Assembly: GCA_015489315.1 (NCBI GenBank)
Contig: WFZZ01000006.1
Coordinates: 1 to 36,797 of the forward strand
Reading direction: 5' to 3'
Length of the DNA stretch: 36,797 nucleotides
From: Deltaproteobacteria bacterium
GTDB lineage: Bacteria > Desulfobacterota > Dissulfuribacteria > Dissulfuribacterales > QOAL01
Part shown: positions 27,695 through 36,797 of the stretch, piece after piece
Layout: the number at the start of each line of letters is the position of its first letter
Numbering within the stretch: position 1 is the first letter of the stretch
The notes under the pieces: model-generated
What the model was told of the DNA's origin: nothing
Database searches by the model: none
What the model saw: only the letters and a program-made list of their open reading frames with translations
Position numbers and translations under genes: made by a program

Positions 27695-29647
27695 ATGTTT
27701 AGGATAGATGTGTCTTCAAAAAAGGAGCTTAGTTCAGAAGATTTAGAAACCCTTTCGGGTATGTGGAAAAGGTGTGTAGGAAATATTATTCTTTCCACAA
27801 CCCTTGCTGGAAGTGGACACCCTGGCGGAAGTCTTTCGAGTCTCCATTCCCTTCTTTTGTTATACGCCATAATGAGGCATGATCCCAAAAATCCAGACTG
27901 GGAGGAACGGGAAAGGCTTATAGTAAGCATAGGTCACATATCTCCTGGGGTTTATAGTGTTTTGAGTGAGTATGGCTATTTTGACCAGGAGATATTTTTG
28001 AAAGAATTCAGGCGGGCAGGCTCTGCATTCGGAGGTCATATAGAACAAGGCGTTCCGGGAGTAGAGTGGAATACAGGAAATCTTGGACAAGGTCTTTCTG
28101 CAGCTGATGGATTTGCCTTATCTTCAAAGCTTCTTGGACGAGAAGGAAAGACCTATTGTCTTATGGGAGACGGCGAGCAGCAAAAGGGTCAGGTGGCTGA
28201 GGCAAGAAGGTTTGCAGTAAAATTCAATTTAAAGGATCTTATCTGCATAGTTGATAGAAATCATCTTCAGATCGGCGGAAACACAGAAGAAGTTATGCCC
28301 GTAAGGGTAAGAGATGAATACAAGGCTGCAGGATGGAATGTGATTTACTGCCCAAATGGTAATGATTTTAATGAGCTTTATAAGTGCATGAGACGGGCAA
28401 TTTTACATGAGGACCTGGACCCAGAAAGGCCAGTTGTAATCATCAACAGGACTGTAATGGGTTATGGTGTTTCTTTCATGGAAAACAAAGAGAAATACCA
28501 TGGAAGCCCGTTAAAATGGGATGAGGCTGAAAAGGCCCTTGATGAGATTGGCATTGATTCAGGTCTTCTTGAAAAATACAGGGAAAAAAGAGATGCACAT
28601 AAGATTAAGCCTAAAAGGCATGAATTTAGAAGGGTCCCTAAAAGGTCCATTGATCCGGGGCAGCCAATAGTATATTCTCCGGATGTTTTTACAGACTGTC
28701 GTTCTGCCTATGGCAACGCCCTAAAATCCCTTGCCGAGGCAAATAACTTGGGGGATTTCCCAACAATCCTTGGCTTTAGCTGTGACCTTGAAGGTTCTGT
28801 GAAGATGCAGGGTTTTCACTCCATAAATCCTAAGGCCTTTTATGAAACAGGCATCCAGGAACACCATGCAGCAGTTTGTGCAGGTGCCACAACAAGGGAG
28901 GGCTTTGTTACCTTTTTTAGCACATTCGGGGTATTTGCGGTATGTGAGACATATAATCAGCACCGCCTGAGTGATCAGAATGAGACAAATTTAAAGGTAG
29001 TGTCAACTCACATAGGGCTTGATGTGGGGGAGGATGGGCCCACCCATCAATGCATTGACTATGTTGGCCTCATGGAAAATCTCTTTGGTTTTTCCATTTT
29101 CATACCTGCAGATCCAAATCAGACCGATAGAATCATTCGCTATGTGGCAACTCATGAAGGAAATTACTTTGTGGGCATGGGAAGGTCCAAGTTGCCGGTT
29201 GTAACAAACGAAGAAGGAGAGCCATTTTTCGGGAAGGATTATAGCTTTACTCCTGGAAAGGCCGACTGGATCAGAAAAGGTGAAAAAGGCGTTCCCACCA
29301 TTATGGCCTATGGCTCGGTTATTCCAAACTGTATTGAGGCTGTGAATGAGCTAAAAAATGAAGGTATTAGGGCCACATTGATAAATATGGCAAGTCTTAA
29401 GCCAGTTGATGAAGAGGCGATTATTGAAGCTTGCCAAAATGGGCCTATTGTTACTGTGGAAGACCATGTTGCAACAACGGGGCTTGGGTCCATTGTGGCA
29501 AGGGTTATGGTTAAAAATGGCATCATCCAAAAGCTAAAGACCATGGGAGTTACTGCCTATGGAGCATCTGGAAAGCCAAAGGATCTTTATAAGATACAGG
29601 GGTTAGATCCGGGAAGCATAAAAGGTGCGGTAAAATCCTTTCTTTAG
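27695..29647 (+). CDS. Transketolase family protein (single-chain, divergent)
   Basis: SGHPGGSLSSL, WNTGNLGQGLSAADG, MGDGEQQKGQVAEARRFA TPP motif, TGIQEHHAAVCAGATTREG, pyrimidine-binding and C-terminal domains in one ORF. Confidence 0.9.
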   Translation: MFRIDVSSKKELSSEDLETLSGMWKRCVGNIILSTTLAGSGHPGGSLSSLHSLLLLYAIMRHDPKNPDWEERERLIVSIGHISPGVYSVLSEYGYFDQEIFLKEFRRAGSAFGGHIEQGVPGVEWNTGNLGQGLSAADGFALSSKLLGREGKTYCLMGDGEQQKGQVAEARRFAVKFNLKDLICIVDRNHLQIGGNTEEVMPVRVRDEYKAAGWNVIYCPNGNDFNELYKCMRRAILHEDLDPERPVVIINRTVMGYGVSFMENKEKYHGSPLKWDEAEKALDEIGIDSGLLEKYREKRDAHKIKPKRHEFRRVPKRSIDPGQPIVYSPDVFTDCRSAYGNALKSLAEANNLGDFPTILGFSCDLEGSVKMQGFHSINPKAFYETGIQEHHAAVCAGATTREGFVTFFSTFGVFAVCETYNQHRLSDQNETNLKVVSTHIGLDVGEDGPTHQCIDYVGLMENLFGFSIFIPADPNQTDRIIRYVATHEGNYFVGMGRSKLPVVTNEEGEPFFGKDYSFTPGKADWIRKGEKGVPTIMAYGSVIPNCIEAVNELKNEGIRATLINMASLKPVDEEAIIEACQNGPIVTVEDHVATTGLGSIVARVMVKNGIIQKLKTMGVTAYGASGKPKDLYKIQGLDPGSIKGAVKSFL

Positions 29648-30856
29648 ATGTCAAAGATTTTAGTTATCAATTCGGGGAGTTCTTCACTAAAATTTACGCT
29701 TTTTAAAAGGGAAGGACTCACATTTTGGGCAAAGGGCCTGATCGAAGAGATAGGAAGTGAACGGGCAAAGATAAAAGTTAAGTCCAAAGAAGGCGAAACA
29801 ATTTTTGAAGACAAAAGGGCCATAAGGGATCATTCCGAGGCCCTTTTTTTAATGACAGATTGCCTTACAGGTTGCTCTATTTTAAAGGAAAGTGAAGAAA
29901 TACTTGCAGTTGGGCACAGGGTGGTCCACGGTGGTGAGAAATTCAGGGATGCAACCCTTATTACAAAAGATGTTTTGAATGAGATAAAAAGGCTTTTTGA
30001 CCTTGCCCCTCTTCACAACCCACCAAATCTCCTTGGTATTGAGGTTGCTATCAAGGCTCTTCCTGGAATTCCACAGGTTGCCGTCTTTGATACTGCCTTT
30101 CATCAGACAATGCCCGAAAGGGCTTGGCGCTATGCAATTCCCTTGAAGTTTTACCAAAAAAACAGGATAAGGCGCTATGGCTTTCATGGCACATCTCACA
30201 GTTATGTAAACAAAAAGGCTGCTGATTTTTTAGAAAAAAATTTTTCAAGTCTTTCGTCTATAAGCCTTCACCTTGGTAATGGGGCAAGTGCCTGTGCCAT
30301 AAAAAATGGCAAATGCATTGATACCTCAATGGGCTTTACACCTCTTGAGGGCCTTGTCATGGGGACAAGATCAGGTGATATAGACCCCTCCATTGTCATA
30401 TACATGATCAAAGACCTTGGTTTTTCACTACAAGAGGTTGAAGATATCCTCAATAAAAAAAGCGGGCTTTTCGGACTATGTGGTGAAAGCGATATGAGGA
30501 AGATAGTCGCTGGTGTAAAAGAAGGGGACAGGGACAAAGAACTTGCCCTTGACATATTCTGCTACAGGATAAAAAAGTATATTGGTTCCTATCTGGCAGT
30601 AACTGGAGAGATTGATTGCCTCATATTTACTGGTGGAATTGGAGAAAACTCATCCTTGGTAAGGGAAAGGATTTGTTCTGGCCTTGAACATCTAGAGATT
30701 GTTTTAGATGAGGAGTTAAATGGTATCAGTCCAAACGATGACGTTTCAAGAATAGGGAAGGAGAATGGGGCAGTTGAAATACTTGTGGTAAAAACTGATG
30801 AAGAGCTCGAAATAGCTAGAAAAACCTTGAAGGTTTTTGAAGGATTTGAAGGTTAG
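29648..30856 (+). CDS. ackA: Acetate kinase
   Basis: ILVINSGSSSLKFTLF, VGHRVVHGGEKF, AVFDTAFHQTMPERA, RRYGFHGTSHSYV, FTGGIGENS. Confidence 0.97.
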   Translation: MSKILVINSGSSSLKFTLFKREGLTFWAKGLIEEIGSERAKIKVKSKEGETIFEDKRAIRDHSEALFLMTDCLTGCSILKESEEILAVGHRVVHGGEKFRDATLITKDVLNEIKRLFDLAPLHNPPNLLGIEVAIKALPGIPQVAVFDTAFHQTMPERAWRYAIPLKFYQKNRIRRYGFHGTSHSYVNKKAADFLEKNFSSLSSISLHLGNGASACAIKNGKCIDTSMGFTPLEGLVMGTRSGDIDPSIVIYMIKDLGFSLQEVEDILNKKSGLFGLCGESDMRKIVAGVKEGDRDKELALDIFCYRIKKYIGSYLAVTGEIDCLIFTGGIGENSSLVRERICSGLEHLEIVLDEELNGISPNDDVSRIGKENGAVEILVVKTDEELEIARKTLKVFEGFEG

Positions 30857-31487
30857 CATAATAGCCATAGAGACCCTATGTGGAAGGATAACTCCTGCCG
30901 GTTTTGGGAGTAAAAGAGACAGGGTATTTTTAGAAACAGCAAGAGAAAATACAGACGCATCCCTTATTGGTGCTGGCTCTCTAAGAGAAGGAGACCCTGA
31001 ATTCAGGATAAGAGATGGCTCAATCCCCCCAAAAAGACTTAGGGCCATAATTACAAATTCGGGTGATTTGCCGGAAGATAGATCCATATTTAAAAAAGGG
31101 CCTAGCCCTATAATCTTTTGTCCTGAAACAGTCTTTACTAGATTAGAGGAAAGATTTTCCAAAAAGGCCCACGTCGTTGCCCTATCAAAGACAATAGATG
31201 GAATGCTCGATTTAAAGGAAGCATTTTCATTTTTAGAGAGGCATGGGGCAGGTAGTTTGCTGATAGAAGGAGGGGGCATGTTGAACTATTATGCCTTAAA
31301 ACAAGGTGTAGTCCACGAGCTTTTGATAACCCTTTCTCCCAAGCTAATTGGAAGCGTGAGAGAAAAGTGCATGGTTTATGGAGAGGGTCCCTTGGGGTCT
31401 CCTTTCATGGATTCTGAATTGAAGTCTTTTAAGGTCCTTTTGGAAACAGGGGAAATTTTTTTGAAATACAGGATAAAACAAGTATGA
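30837..31487 (+). CDS. RibD C-terminal (dihydrofolate reductase-like) domain protein
   Basis: TLCGRITPAGFGSKRDRVFLE...DASLIGAGSLREGDP...SLLIEGGGMLNYYALKQGVVHELLITLSPKLIG. TTG start overlapping ackA. Confidence 0.85.
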   Translation: MKDLKVSIIAIETLCGRITPAGFGSKRDRVFLETARENTDASLIGAGSLREGDPEFRIRDGSIPPKRLRAIITNSGDLPEDRSIFKKGPSPIIFCPETVFTRLEERFSKKAHVVALSKTIDGMLDLKEAFSFLERHGAGSLLIEGGGMLNYYALKQGVVHELLITLSPKLIGSVREKCMVYGEGPLGSPFMDSELKSFKVLLETGEIFLKYRIKQV

Positions 31488-31494
31488 TACTTTC

Positions 31495-32271
31495 ATGACC
31501 ATGGAAAAAAAGGACATAGCCATTCTCTATTCAGGGGGTAGGGATAGCCTTTCTCTCTACGCCCTTTCGATGACAGGAAGGCATAAGGACATCCCCATGG
31601 CCCGCTCCATCCACTGCCTTCACATGTTAAATGGTATGGGCAGGTTTCATGATTTTCCCAAAAGGCGTCTTGATGTTGCTAAGAAAATCCTTGAAGGGCA
31701 AGTTCCCCAAAGGGAAGATTGCCCCAGTACTCATTATGTAGAGCTTGATTGTGGAAGGCTTTTTCAGGGACTTTGGCTAGATACCTATGAAGCCCTAATG
31801 CCGCGGTTTGGGGGCAAAAATCTTGTCTGCGTGGCATGTAAACTTGCTATGCACACAAAGGCTATTATATATTCCATTACTAATTATTGTTCTATAATCC
31901 TTGCAGGCTATGCGAAAAGACAGTCTTTTTACCCTGAACAGACCTATGTCTTCATGGAAAAGATAGTTGAGGTTTCAGCACATTTTGGCGTTACCACTAG
32001 TTTTCCTCTTTACGAGGACTTTAGTGATGAAGACATTACTAGGCACCTTCTTGAAGACTTTGGCCTTCCTTCCACAGGTGGAGGGGAAAGAAAGTGCCTT
32101 TTCTGTCAGACCCTCACTACAGCTACTGAAAAGGAGATTGGTCAATACCTTGATTACATGATTCCGACAATCAAAAAATATATTGACCATGTGCTTTCCG
32201 GACAGATCAAAAAGGCTGCCGAGTGTTTTCCTCCAGGAAACAAATGCCTTACCCAGAAGTCACCTGCATAA
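31495..32271 (+). CDS. PP-loop ATP-pyrophosphatase family protein with CxxC motifs
   Basis: ILYSGGRDSLSLYAL PP-loop, CVACKLAMH and CLFCQT cysteine pairs. Confidence 0.8.
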   Translation: MTMEKKDIAILYSGGRDSLSLYALSMTGRHKDIPMARSIHCLHMLNGMGRFHDFPKRRLDVAKKILEGQVPQREDCPSTHYVELDCGRLFQGLWLDTYEALMPRFGGKNLVCVACKLAMHTKAIIYSITNYCSIILAGYAKRQSFYPEQTYVFMEKIVEVSAHFGVTTSFPLYEDFSDEDITRHLLEDFGLPSTGGGERKCLFCQTLTTATEKEIGQYLDYMIPTIKKYIDHVLSGQIKKAAECFPPGNKCLTQKSPA

Positions 32272-33053
32272 TTCCTGTTAAAGACAGGAAGGATAAAGCC
32301 ATCGAGGCCATAGAGTCTGTTTTTTCAAATGAAGGCGTGAGCCTTGAGGTAATCCTTGTTGATGATGGTTCAAAGGATGGTGTATCTGAGGCTGTCAAAA
32401 AGTGTTTTCCAGAAGTAAGGATAATTCGGGGAGAAAATCTTGGGCCTGGAAGGGCAAGAAATCTCGGTGCAAGGTTTGCTAGTGGCGATTGCCTTATGTT
32501 CCTTGACTCCGATGATCTATGGCTTAAAGGCCATGTTTCAAGTCTTCTTTCTCCCCTTTTCAAGGGATATCATGCCTCATTTGGCATAGCAAAAAATATT
32601 GATACCAAGACAGGAGATACATTTTACATACCTGGAGATGAATTTGACGATAAAAGGTCGGTTTTTGAAAATCTCTTTTTCTGGTGTTCCATTGTTCCCT
32701 CTGCCTTTTCAATAAAAAGGGATATATTTTTTAAAACTGGGGGTTTTAGGGATATAGGTCTGGGAGAGGACTGGCTTTTTTTCTTTGAACTGTCCCTTAA
32801 ATATGACCTCTATTTTGTGAAAAGGATTGTCACTACCAGAAGAGTGAGTGATAATGGCCTTTGTTCAAAAAACTTTTCAAGGGATTCCATTCTTTATCTT
32901 TTATCAGAGATAAAGAATCTGGCAAAGAACTCGCAAAAGGAGCTAAACCTTGAAGCTATCGACTGCTTAATTGAATTTACCAGGAGTATGGATGGAAGAT
33001 GTCAAAGGATTCAAGACTGGTATCTGGCCCTAAGGGAGCAAGGTCTTATTTGA
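32244..33053 (+). CDS. Glycosyltransferase family 2
   Basis: VTCIIPVKDRKDKAIEAIESVFSNEGVSLEVILVDDGSKDG, GPGRARNLGARFASGDCLMFLDSDD. Supplied ORF starts at 32223. Confidence 0.92.
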   Translation: MPYPEVTCIIPVKDRKDKAIEAIESVFSNEGVSLEVILVDDGSKDGVSEAVKKCFPEVRIIRGENLGPGRARNLGARFASGDCLMFLDSDDLWLKGHVSSLLSPLFKGYHASFGIAKNIDTKTGDTFYIPGDEFDDKRSVFENLFFWCSIVPSAFSIKRDIFFKTGGFRDIGLGEDWLFFFELSLKYDLYFVKRIVTTRRVSDNGLCSKNFSRDSILYLLSEIKNLAKNSQKELNLEAIDCLIEFTRSMDGRCQRIQDWYLALREQGLI

Positions 33054-33943
33054 GGCCCCAGTTTTCTAGAGAAGAACATAAGAGGTGCCTTTTAAGAGGA
33101 GAGGATGTCCCCGAGCTTTCGCCGGATTTCAGGATAGACCTAGACGAGGTCGGGATTTCCCAAAAGACCGTATGGATAAATCTTCCAGAGGGAAGAGTGC
33201 CCTTTGATGCAGAGATAACCACAGACCTTCCGGGGGATTTTAAAGGCATCCATATGTCAAGGATAGAAAACCAGATATCTTTGTTAAACGAAAGGTCCTT
33301 TTCTGACATCAGGGAATATGGCCTTTGTCTTTCAAAGAAGGTTCTAGTCGGACAGAGGGGGAGAAGGGCAAAGGTTACTCTAAAGGGCCTTTTCCCTGTA
33401 AATTCAATTACCCCGGTAAGTGAAAGGGCCTCAATAGACAATATGGAAATCTACCTAAAGGCTGAATCCAAAAGGCTGGATGGAGACGGAATTTCTCAGT
33501 CTTCCTGGCTAGGCCTTGGTGTTTTTCACATAACTGCATGTCCATGCACCCAGGTGTATAACGAGAGCCTTTTCAACCAAAAGTCGTCTTTCCCGATGCC
33601 GACCCATTCCCAGAGGTGTAAGACTTGGGTTTATGTGGAAGATAGGCTAAACAGGCTTTCTTATGATGATATTCTGGGGCCATTGTTGAAAAGCCTTCAT
33701 GTGGTAAGTGACCTTTTAAAAAGGCCGGATGAGGCAGAGCTTGTCTATAGGAGCCATTCGGCCCCCCAGTTTGCTGAAGATGTCGTAAGGGCTGTGGCAA
33801 AGGCCCTTGGAAAGGGCCTTTTAAATAAGGTATCCAAGGATTCCAAGATAATTATTGAAACCCTTAGCCTTGAAAGCATTCACATCCACAACGTAAAGTG
33901 CAGACTGAATACAAGGCTAACGGACATTATTGAGGCCCTTTAG
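32999..33943 (+). CDS. folE2: GTP cyclohydrolase I type 2 (FolE2)
   Basis: IDLDEVGISQKTVWINL, KGIHMSRIENQI, FHITACPCTQVYNESL, AHPS-type region FPMPTHSQRC. Confidence 0.93.
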   Translation: MSKDSRLVSGPKGARSYLRPQFSREEHKRCLLRGEDVPELSPDFRIDLDEVGISQKTVWINLPEGRVPFDAEITTDLPGDFKGIHMSRIENQISLLNERSFSDIREYGLCLSKKVLVGQRGRRAKVTLKGLFPVNSITPVSERASIDNMEIYLKAESKRLDGDGISQSSWLGLGVFHITACPCTQVYNESLFNQKSSFPMPTHSQRCKTWVYVEDRLNRLSYDDILGPLLKSLHVVSDLLKRPDEAELVYRSHSAPQFAEDVVRAVAKALGKGLLNKVSKDSKIIIETLSLESIHIHNVKCRLNTRLTDIIEAL

Positions 33944-35360
33944 TCTGTTTAGCCCGTCCATATCTATCTTCAAATCGGACTATATCGTCCTCGCCAAGAT
34001 AAGGTCCGCTTTGGACCTCAATGAGTTCGAGCGGAATCTTGCCCGGGTTTTCAAGGCTGTGAATGGTCCCTAAGGGTATGAAGGTGGACTGGTTTTCTGT
34101 AAGAAGTATGGTTTCATCTCCTCGTTGAACTCTAGCAGTGCCCTTTACGATTATCCAGTGCTCGGCCCTGTGGTGATGCATCTGTACCGAAAGTTTTGCC
34201 CCTGGCTTTACCGTGATGAGCTTAACCTGAAATCTGTCACCGGAAACCAGCCCTTCATAGGAGCCCCAGGGCCTATAGACCTTTGAGTGAAAAATCAGCT
34301 CTTCCCTTCCTTTTTCTTTGAGCCTTGAGACAATGTCCTTTATCTCCTGGCTCCTTTTTTTATCAGCCACAAGGAGTGCATCGGTAGTATCGATAACAAT
34401 GACTTCTGAAAGCCCAAGGGCTGCAACTAATCTTTTTTCAGAAAAGAGTATGGAATCTTTCACATCCTTTGTTATCACATCACCCCTTGAAACATTTCCA
34501 TCCTCATCTTTTTCATTAACTTCCCAGAGAGAAGCCCATGAGCCAATATCGTTCCAAGGGCAGTCAAGGGGAATAACTGCACATTTTTCTGTCCTTTCCA
34601 TGACTGCGTAATCTATGGAATTTGAAGGGCAAAGGGAAAAGCTTTTCTTTTCAAGACGCAGGAAATCAAGGTCCTTGGCAGCACCAGAAAAGGCCCTTTT
34701 ACACATGTCATACATCTTTGGTTCAAAGGCCTTAAGCTCGTTGAGGTAATCCTTTGCCCTGAAAAAGAACATTCCCGAGTTCCAAGAAAAACTTCCTTCA
34801 TCCAGATACCTTTTTGCCCTTTCTTCGTCGGGCTTTTCAACAAATCTTTCCACCCTGTAGGCGCCATCTCCAAGCGCTTCTCCCCTTTTTATATAACCAT
34901 AGCCTGTCTCTGGTGAGGTGGGCTTGATCCCAAAGGTTACTAAAAATCCTTTATCTGAAAGTGCTTCTGCAACCTTTATGGCATGTTGGAATCGTTCTAT
35001 ATTTCCCAAAAGGTGATCTGCGGGCAATATCAAAAGATTTGGATTATCATGTTCTTTAAGTGCCCTTAATGCTGCTACAGCAATGGCAGGAGCTGTATTT
35101 CTTCCTAAAGGCTCAAGTATTATTTCAAGGGGTTTTACCCCGATTTCGAGCATCTGCTCTGCCACAAGAAATCTGTGCTCGTTATTGCAAACAAGAATTG
35201 GGGCGCTTGCTTCATGAAGCTCTCTAATCCTTTTTACTGTCTGTTGTATGAGTGAGTCCTCCCCTGTTAGTCTTAAGAGCTGCTTAGGGTAGGCTTCCCT
35301 TGACATTGGCCAGAGGCGGCTTCCTGTTCCACCAGAAAGGATTACAGGGATAAAGGTCAT
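33927..35360 (-). CDS. manC: Mannose-1-phosphate guanylyltransferase/mannose-6-phosphate isomerase
   Basis: PVILSGGTGSRLWPMSREAYPKQLL, LILPADHLL, SFSWNSGMF, C-term YRPWGSYEGLVSGDRFQVKLITVKPGAKLSVQMHHHRAEHWIIVKG. Confidence 0.96.
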   Translation of the reverse strand: MTFIPVILSGGTGSRLWPMSREAYPKQLLRLTGEDSLIQQTVKRIRELHEASAPILVCNNEHRFLVAEQMLEIGVKPLEIILEPLGRNTAPAIAVAALRALKEHDNPNLLILPADHLLGNIERFQHAIKVAEALSDKGFLVTFGIKPTSPETGYGYIKRGEALGDGAYRVERFVEKPDEERAKRYLDEGSFSWNSGMFFFRAKDYLNELKAFEPKMYDMCKRAFSGAAKDLDFLRLEKKSFSLCPSNSIDYAVMERTEKCAVIPLDCPWNDIGSWASLWEVNEKDEDGNVSRGDVITKDVKDSILFSEKRLVAALGLSEVIVIDTTDALLVADKKRSQEIKDIVSRLKEKGREELIFHSKVYRPWGSYEGLVSGDRFQVKLITVKPGAKLSVQMHHHRAEHWIIVKGTARVQRGDETILLTENQSTFIPLGTIHSLENPGKIPLELIEVQSGPYLGEDDIVRFEDRYGRAKQTKGPQ

Positions 35361-35371
35361 TTTTTCCTCCT

Positions 35372-36682
35372 TTATTTTCTTCCAACCCCAGTATATTTAA
35401 ACCCCAATTTTTTCATGTTTTTGGGATCATAGACATTTCTTAGGTCTATAAAAATTGGCTCGTTTAAAAGATTTTTTATCTTTTTTAGGTCAAGCGCTCT
35501 ATATTGATTCCATTCGGTCATGAGGACCACTGCATCCGCCCCTTCACATGCCTCATAGGCGTTCCGGGTATAAATCACCCCTTCCGGAAGGACCTTTTTG
35601 GCCTCATCCATGCCTTTTGGGTCATGGGCCTTTACCCTTGCGCCCTTTTCCATAAGTGATGTGATAATTGTGATGGAAGGGGCTTCCCTCATATCGTCTG
35701 TCTCTGGTTTAAAGGTAAGCCCAAGAAAGGCAATGGTCTTTCCTGCCTCACTTCCTCCAAGCATGTCCCTGATCTTTTTTACCATCCTTGCCTTTTGGGC
35801 AAAGTTCACCTCGACTGCTGTTTCAACAAGTCTTACGTGCTCACCGTACTCCTGAACTATACGCATGAGGGCTGTGGTGTCCTTGGGAAAACAAGAGCCG
35901 CCATAACCGGGCCCTGGATGTAGGAATTTTGACCCGATCCGTCCATCCATGCCTATTGCCTTTGCAATGTCTGCTACATCTGCCCCTACGGCCTCGCAGA
36001 CATTTGCTATTTCGTTTATGAAACTAATCTTTATGGCCAGAAAGGCATTTGCAGCATATTTTGAAAGCTCTGCCGTCTCGATGGTGGTGCAGACAATGGG
36101 TGTTTCAATGAGATAAAGGGGCTTATAGATTTCCCTAAGGACCTTTTCGGCCCTTTCACTTTCTACACCAATGACCACCCTGTCAGGTCTCATGAAATCA
36201 TTTATGGCAGCTCCTTCCCTTAAAAACTCAGGGTTTGATGCCACATCAAAGTCTGCATTTGGATTTTCTTCCTGTATTATCCTTTTGACCTGCCGTGCAG
36301 TTCCCACAGGAACCGTGCTTTTATCGACGATTACAGTATAATCATTTAGATACGGCGCTATTTCCCTTGCCGCCTGATATACATAAGTAAGGTCCGCATA
36401 GCCATCTCCCCTTCTGCTGCTCGGGGTGCCTACTGCCAGAAAGACTGCCTCCGCATCGGGGATGGCCTCGGATAGTTCTGTTGTAAAATGAAGCCTTCCT
36501 TCAGAAATATTCTTTTTTACAAGCTGTTCAAGACCAGGTTCATAGATTGGGATTTCCCCTTTTTTAAGGGTTTCTATCTTTTCTTTTATCTTGTCAACAC
36601 AGGTGACATTATGACCAAATTCTGAAAAACAGGTCCCTGTCACTAGCCCAACATACCCTGTTCCAATCATTGTTATATTCAT
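35372..36682 (-). CDS. ugd: UDP-glucose 6-dehydrogenase
   Basis: MNITMIGTGYVGLVTGTCFSEFGHNVTCVD, FLAVGTPSSRRGDGYADL, GPGYGGSCFPKDTTAL, FLGLTFKPETDDMREAPS. Confidence 0.97.
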   Translation of the reverse strand: MNITMIGTGYVGLVTGTCFSEFGHNVTCVDKIKEKIETLKKGEIPIYEPGLEQLVKKNISEGRLHFTTELSEAIPDAEAVFLAVGTPSSRRGDGYADLTYVYQAAREIAPYLNDYTVIVDKSTVPVGTARQVKRIIQEENPNADFDVASNPEFLREGAAINDFMRPDRVVIGVESERAEKVLREIYKPLYLIETPIVCTTIETAELSKYAANAFLAIKISFINEIANVCEAVGADVADIAKAIGMDGRIGSKFLHPGPGYGGSCFPKDTTALMRIVQEYGEHVRLVETAVEVNFAQKARMVKKIRDMLGGSEAGKTIAFLGLTFKPETDDMREAPSITIITSLMEKGARVKAHDPKGMDEAKKVLPEGVIYTRNAYEACEGADAVVLMTEWNQYRALDLKKIKNLLNEPIFIDLRNVYDPKNMKKLGFKYTGVGRK

Positions 36683-36797
36683 AAATTCTAGCTCCCGATG
36701 TGGTTTATTTTGTTAGTGAACCAATTTAGACAGAGTTGTCAATCTCCAACTTCATCTCCTTATTAGTCATTTTGGTGAAAATTTGAGACATTTATAT

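Noticed and set aside
30746-31279. 177 aa minus-strand ORF over ackA/RibD_C
   Set aside because: Antisense shadow of two genes with clear motifs.
18531-35360. Two mannose-1-phosphate guanylyltransferases (18531..19661 and 33927..35360) as an anomaly
   Set aside because: Short and long forms commonly coexist in genomes with several surface polysaccharide pathways.
1-36797. CRISPR array, tRNA/rRNA or IS element
   Set aside because: No regularly spaced repeats, cloverleaf/rRNA signatures or transposase ORFs were recognised; no covariance-model search could be run.

Overview
The window looks like chromosomal DNA from an anaerobic Desulfobacterota-like bacterium (lineage is an inference). Most of it is a housekeeping backbone: hemB, a ClpX-like AAA+ protein, guaA, dnaE, hcp, a GspE/PilB ATPase, prmA-rsmE, sugar nucleotidyltransferases, pgsA, dgt, lptD, a GT39 glycosyltransferase, pal, ompH/skp, a transketolase-like gene, ackA, folE2, manC and ugd. 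The most interesting part is the AT-rich left end (about 1-2705), which reads as the integrase end of a chromosomal integron. It has an IntI-type tyrosine recombinase with the IntI-specific insertion and an unusual extra N-terminal domain. A divergently oriented cassette array starts next to it. The first cassette carries a PIN-domain toxin plus a small antitoxin-like ORF and ends in an attC site with two extrahelical bases. The second cassette, cut by the window edge, encodes a PD-(D/E)xK nuclease-like protein. The cassette-1 start (GTTAGCG) is the exact reverse complement of the R'' box of its own attC (CGCTAAC), as expected for an excisable circular cassette. Other points: a CRP/FNR-type palindrome (TTGAC-N4-GTCAA) upstream of a siroheme-reductase-like/hcp operon, an FNR-box palindrome upstream of ompH/skp, a receiver domain lacking its phosphoacceptor Asp, a ClpX-like ATPase without the zinc domain but with an IGF loop, and an uncharacterised PP-loop/RibD_C/FolE2 neighbourhood.
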